From positions 124,001 to 188,000 of the forward strand of contig JADNRY010000045.1 in assembly GCA_015501585.1 (NCBI GenBank): a DNA stretch of 64,000 nt, read 5' to 3'. This DNA is from Rhodocollybia butyracea. Its lineage: Eukaryota > Basidiomycota > Agaricomycetes > Agaricales > Omphalotaceae. A model generated the notes under the pieces. The model did no database searches and was not told the DNA's origin. It saw only the letters and a list, made by a program, of their open reading frames with translations. A program made the position numbers and the translations under genes. Positions 1 to 10,634 of the stretch are shown piece by piece. Within the stretch, counting starts at the first letter, position 1. Each line of letters begins with the position of its first letter.

Positions 1-654
1 ATATTACCCGCTCTCTTGCATCAGCCCCCATATATCGTTGATTCATTATCAGTGAACATAGTTAAATAACATTTGACTGAAATTGGTCTACTCAGTGTAC
101 ATGAAAGCGCTCTAAACACAAATTTTGCACATTACATGTGATTCTGCCATCTGTGCTCGCCATCCTTGCCATCACCGGTGTAAAGAAAATATTTTTTATA
201 TATCTCAAATATTATATATTATGGCTGAGCGCGGTGAGACGTGGGTGGACTGGAACGTACAGCGCTGGAAGAGGCTGGGAGTCGCTGGAAACGGCTCTGA
301 TAACGTCTCCAGCTCACCCACGTTTTGCTCACGATTTTTTCAGTGGCAAACTTCAAGTAAGGGCCAAGGCTGTGTCAGGTCTAGCGCACGAAACGAGACG
401 AAACGAGCCTTGATCCACAGCCAAACCTAAAATAAACTATAAAAAGCAACATGTGGATGAAAACATTTCAGCAGTTCTGCCGGTTCAGTCCTCCTCACCA
501 GTCACTTGAATACAAATTGCTGGTCAATCTGTGTTCATCGCAATATTTCTTTACACAATCTTTAACATGCGTTCCGTTCTTCTCTTTATTGTCATAGCGA
601 GCTCATTGCTTAAGGAGATTGTTTTTGTAACCATAGATTCCGCATACACTTCAA
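1..654. other. Intergenic, no gene recognised
   Basis: Short open frames occur on the plus strand near 125-430 and 531-749. They lack domains, splice signals or family resemblance and look like chance frames. The stretch lies downstream of the minus-strand membrane protein gene and probably carries its 3' untranslated region. Confidence 0.5.
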
Positions 655-2177
655 CTAAACACTGTACGCTCGTCTTCTACAACGTTCATTTGCTGTTCCT
701 GACAGTCCAATCGCACTTTCCTCATCTTCTTCACTCTCAACAACGCTAGCAACTTCCTCCCGCCGCTTTTTTATAACCCTTCTCCAATTCCCTACAACCT
801 CCGCGCCATACATCAACACACCAATAACTGCCGTGAATGAGGCGAGAGTCTGTCCATACGTCCACGAAGAACCATTGCTAACAACGGTACCAGCCTGAGA
901 ATTCATAGATATCGTCTTTTCCGTGGATATAACAAGAAAAAAAATCGGAGTTGAATTCGCCACGACGAAAACAAGCATGATCAGTCTGTAGGATGTCGTT
1001 GAGGGTTCAAGTGTTGGAAAAAAGGCCAAGATAGCATCGTGTTCACCAGCGCTGGTCGTAGTAAATCTGTGGGTACGACGATGATACATATGCATTGCTA
1101 TGCGCGGGAAAGCAACACCGAAGAGATAAATCGTTGTTGAGACAAGCGTTCCAGCCGCAAGTGGAATCATTCGGATGATTATTAGAGAGGGCACGATAAG
1201 ATTGGCCGGACCAAGGAGGGGCACCAAGGGAGTACCGAGGTAAAATATCAAAGAGATGATTTTGATAGACAGAGACGCCTCAACGCGTATCTGGTGGAAT
1301 ACCCAATAGAGTGTCTTAGTCACACATTCCGATTCTTGATTCGAGCCTCCATCAGTCATCATATACCCGCTAAATGTATGAAGAAACGTCGCCGAAATCC
1401 AAAACCAAAGTCCAAACCCAAGGATCATCACCATCTGTATGAAACCCAGCCCAAATACATCGAAAAACTGGATCGTCCACGAGACTAATTTCGATTGTTC
1501 TTGTTTTCGGTCTCTCGTCTCCATCTTTGCGACTACCGCTCCCATACGAAACAGGGCGAACCCCGCTCCAGCCATGTTATTGAGTAGTGTCAAGTTGAGA
1601 ACAATGAGTGCATGGTAGGGCGAGAGACCTGTATCAGAGGTGATGAACGCTCCATCTAGGATCGCGCTCGCGACGATTGCTGAGCCTACGAGGAATAAGG
1701 ATCGTTCGAGTGCCTTCGCCGATTCAAAATAGTGGGGGTTATCTTCTAGGTATTCAAGATATTTAAGATATTTCTCAAGTTGCTCTTCGTCTTCCTCGGT
1801 CTGTGCGTTTTTCCCAGAATTAGAGCGAGAACCAGCGCTATCCCCACTTATAATTGAAGCAGAACTAGAACGAGCACTGCGTCGAGAAGAATGCGCCTCC
1901 GAGGCAATGGATTTAGATTCTAGCTGGTCTTCGCCGAAAACGTCCGTAACCATCTCAGGAAGAACGGCATTGAACATCTTGACGAAGATTTTCGCTGTGA
2001 TATATCCCGAGTTCAATGAGGCCAATAGAGCAGGCAGATACATGGAGAAGCGGACTCCGACACCTGGAAGCGTGTTCAATGGAGATTATAGAGATATCAA
2101 CAAACATGGCTCATACGAAACGTACCAGCTATATCAGGGTTTTCAATGATAGTGCACGTGGAATTCGACGAGGACAT
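655..2177 (-). CDS. Multi-pass membrane protein (agaric-specific hypothetical)
   Basis: Two exons: start codon at 2177, exon 1 2126-2177, intron 2064-2125 (62 nt, GTACGT...CAG), exon 2 655-2063; 486 aa. The spliced N-terminus contains C-x(9)-G-V-G-V-R-F-S, the opening I know from a large family of agaric multi-pass proteins of unknown function. Residues about 50-115 form an acidic, Ser-rich loop with a YLKYLEYLED stretch. Hydrophobic segments follow: about 135-150, 160-185, 210-235, 275-330, 370-390 and 415-435, so roughly seven membrane spans. The tail is basic then acidic. The family's role is not established; a surface sensor or transporter-like protein is only a guess. The upstream exon is supported because it restores the conserved N-terminus, which the in-frame ATG at 2079 would lack. 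Confidence 0.8.
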
Positions 2178-2316
2178 GGGCCCAACCTTCCGAGCCTGCC
2201 TCGTCGTCGCAGTCTGAGTGACTGATTGAGCTAGGCGCTCGTCACATCAATTTTTTGGCAGGTCCTGTTCAGTGGTCGCCTGTTAGGATGTTAACTGTAT
2301 AACTTAAATATAGTAT

Positions 2317-2910
2317 ACTATGGGTGGCAGGGAAGTGCAATTTTTTGATAAATTGTCAATAAGTTTACGCCAGCCAGAAATTTCGCATATCTGAGGATAT
2401 AGATCGATTTACAGTAGATAAAAACCCTTATCCTGAATTTCCTGTATTTTTAAAGGTTTAATTGCATGCGTCGGGCAATGTCCGAGCAAAATTGGGAAGT
2501 GCAACTGGGCGCTTAGCGGCCAAAACTTTTGCCGGTTTTTGCAGTCTTTTGCTCGCTATTTTGCTTCTTGTTTCATGAATACTATACGGATACTTATAGG
2601 AATTTGAATTTAAGCTGCTATTAGCATTGTGAAAAACCTTTTGAGCTCATCTCAACGGTCTCAATAGACATTCTACATGTTCCTGGCAATTGACATGATG
2701 CAGAAGTCACACTCGATGTTCTGAACGTTCTGCTTGCGATTCAAGTGTTTTTCATAAAATGGCCCATCTGAGTAGACAGAATCATTGTAGAGTACCTAAA
2801 TAATGTTACAAAAAATCATAGAATCTCTAGGTTAGCAAGAACCCATATTTTCTAGTGTTTTAAAAAAAGTTGCACTTCCTAGCCGTGAGCACTTCCCTGC
2901 CACCCATAGT
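2317..2910. mobile_element. Non-autonomous TIR transposon (MITE-like), about 594 bp
   Basis: A perfect 22-bp inverted repeat bounds the element: ACTATGGGTGGCAGGGAAGT.. at 2317-2338 and its reverse complement at 2889-2910. If the outer AC/GT is excluded, both ends read TA next to TGGGTGGCAGGG, which fits a TA target duplication as made by Tc1/mariner transposases. The interior is AT-rich with no long open frame. A second short match to the terminal motif (GGGAAGTGCAACT) lies inside near 2496. It is therefore non-coding and would need a transposase in trans. Confidence 0.8.
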
Positions 2911-3079
2911 GGGCCATTGGATTAAGTGTCCCTGTGAAGACCATGGTAGACTGGTGCACTGTATCTTGACGATTAATGATGCAAACAGCCGAATGTCGTT
3001 AGCCCCCACGGCCCTTATATTAGTAGAGCGCCTCAGTTCACTTCTATAGTGACATCTCTTTATCGTGTCTAACATCAGC

Positions 3080-3231
3080 GTTGTGCGTCCGGAGGAACCA
3101 GCCTCTCAACACAGCAGCGTTGAGGTTAGATGCCCGCGGCACATATCCCAGGCGCAATATGTGTAGCGTGGAACCCGGCTGTTTCTAAATGGGACCGTGC
3201 CGGTTAAACCTACCTACCTACCTACCTACCA
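3080..3231 (+). repeat. SINE-like dispersed repeat with (ACCT)n tail
   Basis: The stretch with GGCACATATCCCAGGCGCAA and AATGGGACCGTGCCGGTT ends in four to five copies of ACCT at 3209-3230. A diverged relative lies at 51530-51690 (CGGCACATACC, GTGCAATATGTG, AATGGGACTGCGCTGGTTA). Two copies, no coding capacity and a simple-sequence tail point to a retroposed short element. No clear polymerase III A and B boxes or target duplication are visible, so it could equally be a LINE 3' end. Confidence 0.5.
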
Positions 3232-3844
3232 TAGTAAGGCAGTGTTTCTCTTCCACGAATCGATGATCTATTGATGTCACGTGTGAGCGAAACAGAGACT
3301 ATCCGCAGAGCTGTAGTAACTCTAAGAGAGCACTTTGACCAACACGTCCCTGCGACCAGAGTTTAGAGGTTTGTATTTGAGATGGGCATCGATGGGTGAT
3401 GTCAAGGTGATGTAAGCAGCGCTTTTCTCATGTTATAGACAGCATATAGTAGAGCTTGATAGAAGGAACTTCATATTCGCGACGTCGACGCGCGTTGGGG
3501 TTTCAAACAAGGCGTAGGTCCTAGGCTAGGATATACACTAGCCTCTAGTAGTAGGAGCGCTGGTGCCGTGACTTGAGAGGAGAGCAACCACGTGGTGTGC
3601 TGGCGCTTATAAATGCTTGCCACAACCATGGCCACTGACGCCACTGACAACATCGACCACTCTCTTCAACACGATAAAGACTCAGGGGTAGCGACAAAGT
3701 AGCGACAAAGGCTCTTTCGGAATATATTTGTAAGTAATTAAACCCATCTCAAATTCTTGAGGCTTGAGTACATCGGCTTTGTCGTTTCAACGCGTCGATT
3801 CAAATCACAAACTCTAATTCTAACTCCTATCTCGCTCAGGTATT
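3232..3844. promoter_or_regulatory. Upstream region of the Tra2-like gene
   Basis: No coding gene is supported. A TATA-like TTATAAAT lies near 3607. A likely 5'-UTR intron runs from GTAAGT at 3731 to the CAG ending at 3839, six bases before the ATG at 3845. The assignment rests on signals only. Confidence 0.4.
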
Positions 3845-5116
3845 ATGCAATCTAGTGCGAGGGCAGAAGAAAGGGCTGGATCCGCTGGTAATAAATTATC
3901 TGAACCAAAAGAAAGAAGGTGGGTTAGTAGGAGTAGAAGTCGAAGTCCTGGTAACAACCGTGAAAGAGGGTAAGTTGACGCGTTTTTCAAGCTTATCTCT
4001 CACCCAACTGGCTTTTAAAAATGCAAATATTTACAGAACACCAGTCGCAGTGAAACCTGAGAACCCTGGAAATAACCTGCATATATCGGGTCTAAGCCTT
4101 TACGTCAAGTCGCGAAAACTAGGCGAGGTGTTTGCTAAAGTCGGTAGGGTACGAGTGTCTAGTTTTTCTTACCCGTATTTCTTGACGTGTTTACCTTTTT
4201 TTTTTTTTTGAATCTTCCTTTCCCATACGCTTCTGGCGCAACAGGTCCAAGAAGCAACCGTTATATATGAGCCTCACACGCACATATCGCGAGGATTTGG
4301 GTTTGTCTTGATGAAGACTCGGCAAGAAGCCAATGCGGCCATCGATGCGCTCAACAGGACTGAATTTATGGGGTCGATTATCACTGTGACTAGGGTGCGC
4401 CACTCGTTTCCTCCGTCTTTGATCTAAGCTATATGCTTATTCTAGGCTCATCATGGAAGCTCAAGAACCGTCCACAGTCCTCAGCAGCCCTTGCGAGGTA
4501 TGTGTTGAGAATCCACATTTTGAATGAGTAATACCGACAAGTTATCCTAACATTAGATTCCTACGTCCCTCACACTCCCATCGACAGCTACGAAACTGAG
4601 ACTTATGAACGTCGACAACACTCGAAAAAGTACCTGTTAACCTATGGAGATAGCTTTGATCGTTATAAATTCTACGACTCTGAATCCTTGGACGGATATT
4701 CCCGTCACAGGCAATACCAGGAGTATCACTCTACTACGCACAGTGATGGCTATAGAGAATATGGTGGGCATAGGTACCAGGATGATTATCAATATTGGGA
4801 CCAGGAACGTCAGCGCGGGGCAACAAGGTATCACGAACAACACTTTGACGATAATGAATATGACCTTCGCTACCGTGGGATTGGTCAAGATGATCACGAA
4901 GGTCATGTTTATCCAGGTCACCAACCGATGCGAGGTAGAGAGGCCACCCTTCGAAGCTATTGGCAGCAGACTCCTGACCATGACCACCAAGTTCGGAGTG
5001 GTGGGGATGAACATTCTGATTATCCAATCTACTCTACCCCACCGTACAAGTATGACTATGACGACAGGTACTATCTTGGTTCCAGTGCGGGTCATGCCTT
5101 CTACTATTACTACTAG
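3845..5116 (+). CDS. Tra2-like SR protein: RS segment, RRM, Tyr-rich tail
   Basis: Five coding exons: 3845-3969, 4037-4148, 4245-4394, 4446-4497, 4557-5116; all junctions keep frame, giving 332 aa. Residues about 28-35 form a short RS segment. An RRM follows at about 48-128 with RNP2-like LHISGLS and RNP1-like RGFGFVLM. The C-terminal half is extremely rich in Tyr, His, Asp, Arg and Gln and ends in five tyrosines and a stop. The RS-RRM layout with PENPGNNLHISGLS is that of transformer-2/TRA2 regulators, which bind exonic enhancers in the nucleus to steer splice-site choice. The family usually has a second RS domain at the C-terminus; here a low-complexity Tyr-rich tail replaces it. The ATG is in frame just after a probable 5'-UTR intron. 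Confidence 0.85.
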
Positions 5117-5606
5117 TAAAAACTCTCCGAGTGATGATGATGATGAGCTACCCCGGACATGGAAGCTGTTGTAGCTCTATTACCAGGAGATCTACTTACT
5201 CGGACAGTGAATTCGTCCAACAGAGAGTGACGAAGAGGGATGACGCTGTCCTAGTTTTATCTTATTTTAATATCTTCGTATCGATATCCACCTACCTAGC
5301 TATCTCTTACCGTGACTTCTTGCTTAGCCATCTTGACGTTTGCTTGCTCTGATCGCAAAAGTTCCCGGAAAGGAAAGTCAAAGCTAGTTATATCAAACAT
5401 CAAGTGACATCAAGGAAGATAATATAGTCGCTATCGGGCATCAGCAGGCTTTTCTTGAAATTACCAACCTAAGAGATTACTGAAGTAATACAGAATATTG
5501 AATAGGATGTTGTTACAATGATCATAAATAATGCAAAAAATAGAGATGTTGCTCGTAATAATGTGAAAGTGCAATATTTATTGGCACTTTCCATCGTGCT
5601 TAGATG
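5117..5606. other. Intergenic between convergent genes
   Basis: AT-rich spacer holding the 3' ends of the Tra2-like gene (+) and the secreted protein gene (-). No coding potential or repeat recognised. Confidence 0.5.
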
Positions 5607-6979
5607 TCATGGAACTAGTGACGGATCCTGTGAAGCTCGCATAGCTGGAGCGTTCAGCTCTGTAAGGACTGATTCAATGGGGACGGCCCCTAAAGCGAGA
5701 AAAGCAACACAAATTAGATCGCTTTGAACACGGAGCAGGCACTTGAAAATTGACACTTACACTTTTGGTGACCATGGGTTGAGTCATCGTAGTTGAACCA
5801 AATCCAACCAGAGGCAAGGTACTGAATCTGGCCAGTAGCAGGCGTGACACAGGAAGTGACTTTGCTCTGTGCAGACGACGAGTCAGGTTCTTGCATACTA
5901 CTTCATACGTTAAACTCACAACTGCGTAACACCTTTTACCTTTAGGGACCTTCATAGTGAATGTAGTTGTTTGCATCGCGTTTGTGCTTGACGTGAAACT
6001 GAAAAAAGGAATCTCGTAGGTAATTGAAGTCTTCCCATATTCAAAGGAACTCACCCTGAGTTTTGTGTGTTCGTGACATTCGACGATACAGTGACAGATT
6101 CTGAAACGCCCGCGAGTTTTGGGAAGCCAATTGAAACTTCGGTTGTACTGGATACTCCAATAGAAGATGTTTCTTCACAAGGAACTTATTTGTCACTGGT
6201 TTCAGGTGGGTGAAGAGAGAACGCTCACTGCTGACACTGCAAGAGGAAGAGGAGGTAAAGCCTTCTTTAACGGATTGGCTGACTGAGCCACTGGTTCCAG
6301 ATAATGATACCGTTGACTTCTGGTCGTGGTGGTCGCAATGCGGAGAACCTACAGTGTAGCAAAGTCTTCAATGAGTATCAATCATACAGAACGCGCAGCC
6401 ACTCACCGTACTTGGCTTGCGTATGGCTGGCAACACAGACCCTAGCGGGCCGGTCAGTGTACTGAAAGAAAACAAATGAGTATCTCATGTAGTACAAGCA
6501 AGAAAACAATAAGTGCATACTTGGGGAGGATTGGTTACAATATTACGCGATCCAGTTCCCAATTAGAGTCCGCATAAGATGATATTTTATTCCATCCCGG
6601 TACTATATAAGTTGGCTAGGACGAATCAAAAAACGAACATTATCCACTTACAAGTTTTAGCTTCCTCGACGGTCAGATTCATGCAACTACCCGCATTGCC
6701 TCGTCGTTGTATAGTATGTATGAAATTCGCCGATTTGTCGGGGAGATATCTTCCATAAAGGGATCCGTCGTGCTTGTAACCGATGTACTCGTTTGAGCGC
6801 TCATCTAAGGCAATGTGGGCGACGTCCGAGGAATAATAGTAGCAAGCTTCGCTTGGGGCAGAGCCGAGACGCCTTTTAAGAGAAGGATGGAGACTGTGGT
6901 GAACTATCGGACCATTGATGATGTCAGTTAAAATAAAGAACGAGAAGAAAACGCGCACAGTAGCGAAAGAGTAAAACAT
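5607..6979 (-). CDS. Secreted beta-rich protein, possible aerolysin/ETX-MTX2-type fold
   Basis: Eight exons join in frame: 6652-6979, 6547-6602, 6407-6461, 6229-6348, 6055-6172, 5920-5998, 5761-5866, 5607-5689; about 314 aa. The first exon opens with a hydrophobic signal-like segment (residues about 5-25). The second half alternates Ser/Thr-rich strands, has paired cysteines, and ends with a motif of the W-x-W-F-N-Y-D-D then H-G-H type just before the stop. I know this ending from secreted agaric proteins resembling aerolysin-like pore-forming or spherulin-like proteins. The function is unproven: a cytolysin, a lectin-linked module or a structural secreted protein are all possible. No frameshift or internal stop was seen. 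Splicing is by eye; the very short exons 2 and 3 are the weakest part. Confidence 0.6.
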
Positions 6980-9475
6980 GATTGAGTGTGTGAAGTTAAA
7001 GTGGTAGTTAGTTTCAACTTGAAGAAAACATAGTACTATTTAAGCCCTCGAGCCACTCTAATATCTAGCGGTACTATCAGTCCTCGCCTGTGTCCCGTTG
7101 TATTCCCAAGTGATTCGTTAGAGTTTCAGAATACCTGCAGTGTAAGCATATATTATTGCCTCAGCACCGCGATCTAGTCCTGATTGACCATAAAAACACT
7201 TCAAGTCAAATCACCGAAAGGTTCCCGTATCATGTATGTGATTAAGGTCAGATTTTGCGTGAATTGTAATCCAGTATGAGGCAAAACACCTCCTGGAGGT
7301 GCACCAAGGTGAATCGGATCTGGTGAATTGTCACAGCGGCGAAGTACCTCCAAAAAATGAACCGTCTTGTCTACAGCCTCAAAACTTTTCCTTGGAAGGA
7401 TTTGAATCGTTTGCGGTCTAGTGCAATTAAAACAAGAATAAATGGATTACTGGTTGATTGGAACATCGAACTTGTATAATCCCAATTTACCGAATAGATC
7501 TCTGGTTAACCTGTTCTATGTTGTTTCAAGTAAGGCGAACGTCCACGAATAGGAGGCATGCCTAGTGTTGCAAGAGTAAACGTTAGAAGCACTAGTATAA
7601 ATTCCGAATCAAGCACTTTATGATTGCCGCAACCATAGACATAGCAAGTTTGCGGTATCCGATTTGTATCATTGTTCCCCGGTTGGAGGTGCCCAGACCG
7701 TACACTTGGCCTGCTACATTTCGAGACCATTGCTTTCAAGTGCCAAGAGTACCTATGCAAAGGAAAAACAGTACGAGGCGGCGCAATGACGGGTACTTCC
7801 TACAAGATCAACATTCAACACTCAGCGCTGACGCTCCCGCATCCGCTTCATTCAGCTTTGTCACACCAAAAAGGTGGAACGGAAAGGCGTCGGAAGAAGG
7901 CTATTTCATGGAGAACGGGGAAATCCACGCTATAGTTACTACTATTAACAATGGCCGACCGCGATCCAGCTTGGCTCTTGTTCGACGACTAAATGGCCTG
8001 TAGTTTTACATTTGAATCGAACGGAGATTGTCCGGCTGGAAATAACTGTAGAGAATTGCGAAAATCTGAGGTCTAGTTTATACGGTACTGTCAAATGGGT
8101 CAAAGTGTTGCAGTAAATTTCAGGGCGAGCACCGAGTCACCGAGTCATGCATCTTGACATGGAAGCATTCCAACCAGCGAAGCAGTTTCAGTAGAGTCTC
8201 AGCCATAGTTCTGACTGATACCATAGATCCAGAGTTAAATTCGAGACGTGCTCGGACAGCAAATCAGTTTGCTCTGGAGACAAGTTTTCTATAGTGCAGA
8301 CGACTAATACTCCAAATGATTTTTCTAAACAGGAATCACACCAGACAGAGGGTTGCTTTAAAAAGTAAGCAAAAAACAGCCAGATACTGCAGATAGCGCA
8401 CCCACCGTCTACAGAAATTCTATATAGGCATGGATCATCTTCAAGTTTCAAGCCAGCGGAATGTGGGGTAAAAAGTAGATATTGTAACAGAATAGCGTTA
8501 TTAGTATGATACTATGGCTGCTGTAAGTGCTGTACCGCGACCTAGCAGGGCGTGAGCGTGAGCGACGTTCCGGATTTGTGTAATTTTCGATTTTTACACG
8601 TGGATTTGGTCATATCGTCGAGCGTCCTGCTCTCGATTGAAGCTCTTTCATTTCAAGTGCATCTTCATAGTTCCGGGTAACAAAATTTAAGCCAGTTGGA
8701 CGTTGAACGTTGATTAAAGGAGGTGAAAGGAGGTGAAAGGGCCTTGTCGAAGCATGACTCGGTCACTGATTGTATGATTCGCGTGCCGGCGGCAACCGTG
8801 GCAAGTTGAAAATTGTTTCAAAGAAAATCTCGATCCTTCCTTCAACTGTCTGGTAACGCATCTAAACACTTAGGTATACGAACGACTCTGGTCGTTTATG
8901 TACCCTAGAATCAGTAAACCAAAGAACGAACCATCAGGAAGGCCAAGAGAAAACACTGGTAGCGAAGATTTGCTGTCCGAGAAACTCAGGATCAAGTGCG
9001 ATACTTGTAATACACTATTCTGGCGCGTCAACTTCCTCCTTAATACTTGATCCACCCATATACAGAGTAATCGTTCCATATTCATGTGCCGTTGTTCGTC
9101 ATCATATATGAATACCTGACAAGTCATATCCGATCTGCATGTTCCGATGCGTCTCAGCTACTGTGTAATCCTCGTGTGTAACTCATGATTGCATCGCCCA
9201 TGGCCATACTCGGAACCCAACCGGAAGGCTGCGATGTTGGTCATCGAAGTTGTTGTTAGCACCAGGCTGGACGGCAGAGAAAACGCCTTATCCACCTTGT
9301 TTAATCATGTTCCGATATAGATTTCATTTATACGATTCTTCAATGACACCATGCTGAGCCTCCCATCTCAACGACGTAAGGTTCCACTATGAAAAACATG
9401 GTGTCCTCGTGTGTCCACCCTTATAACACCAGTTTAACAGACTGCGCCCAAGTACCAACCTATTAACTCTCATTC
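6980..9475. other. 2.5-kb region without a confident gene
   Basis: Open frames occur at 7506-7760 (-), 7620-8003 (+), 8188-8451 (-) and 8870-9127 (-). The 7506-7760 frame contains a hydrophobic stretch (LDSEFILVLLTFTLATLG) and could be a relic of a membrane protein, but no exon chain could be built around it. A tandem GGAGGTGAAA duplication lies at about 8718-8738. Nothing else is recognised. Confidence 0.4.
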
Positions 9476-10264
9476 ATGGCTGATTTCCCTGCTCTTCGAA
9501 TCTCTTTGTACAGCGCCTTGGTATGTATGCTAGCAGATGATAGTTTTGCTTTGACCTACTCTACCTTTACAGGCCATTTTTTCGATCGTTCTGCTGGGAC
9601 TGGCGGGCGCAAGAATTCATTACACTACCCATCTCTCTCCTGACGATCCACTGAATCATGGCTCGGATTTCTATGGTAAGGAGGGAATAACTCGCTCGTG
9701 CTTAAACTTGCCTTCACATGCTGACTTTTACGTTATTCAGATCCCATTGTGGCAGAACTCATTGCGACATCTTCGCTTGCCATTCTGTGGTCGTGGTTCA
9801 TGTGAGTACCAAGCACCTGTCTGATTCAATAAAACAACTCATGTATGTCTGCAACAGCATCCATTGCATTCACAAGCGACACGAGAATCGTTTCATCAGC
9901 ACATTCCTTGGAGAATTCATTGGGTTATTCGTACTCTGGCTGATGTATCTCGTCGGCGCAGCGATTGCCACGGTGCGTGACCCCTGCTCTGCTCCCCCAG
10001 ATCTTTCATTAAAACCACCTGTATGTATAGACATTTTGGGGTAACCTCGCCTTCTGCCAAGTTTTCATCCAGTGCAGAACCCTCACTGCACTTGTCGCCT
10101 TCGCTTGGATGAACTTTATCATCATGACGTTCATCTTCATTGTCGATATTGCTTTCGTTGTTGCTAATGGAGGATTGAGGGAGCCATTGCATGGTCGCTG
10201 GGATCCAAGAGCCAGTCATTATGGTGGCACCAACCGCACGTCGACTCGTCCAAACTCATACTGA
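9476..10264 (+). CDS. MARVEL-like four-span membrane protein
   Basis: Six short exons separated by five introns (donors after 9520, at 9680, 9800, about 9971) join in frame, with the last exon at about 10030-10264. The product starts MADFPALRISLYSALAIFSI and is roughly 185 aa. Four hydrophobic segments sit near residues 8-28, 50-70, 95-115 and 130-155, followed by a hydrophilic tail ending in RTSTRPNSY. Size and topology match MARVEL-domain-like proteins common in agarics, thought to act in membrane apposition or vesicle traffic; no specific role is known for this one. It converges on the P450 gene at 10635. Its last exon is duplicated at 14255-14487, so this copy is the parent. Confidence 0.75.
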
Positions 10265-10634
10265 ACCTGAGTCCTGACTATTCTCCTACGTAGAGTGGTG
10301 GTGGCTCCCGTCATGGATCTCAAAACCCAAGAAATCAAAGAGCTCTCGTCGTTGGCGATTGTGCTAATAGCTCTCCCGCTTGGAGAAATAGTACCATCGT
10401 ATCGAGGGTATGCATAGAATATCCTGGTTTATATTTATTCTTCCTCGAATGTACCAAACTCGTAACATAGACAAAATAATAGGTTCCGCTGTATTTAACA
10501 GTATGGGTTGTTTGGATAGAATTGTTGCTACATAAAGAACAAACAAAGCTGGCATTTTTTGGTTTTACAAAGTGCGGGACTCAATACAGTTTTTATCTTA
10601 CACTCCCGCTGATACTCAAACAAGTCAGGACAAG

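Noticed and set aside
4637..5095. Long minus-strand open frame of 152 codons
   Set aside because: It is the antisense of the Tyr/His-rich last exon of the Tra2-like gene; codon bias there leaves all frames open. No start context or domain.
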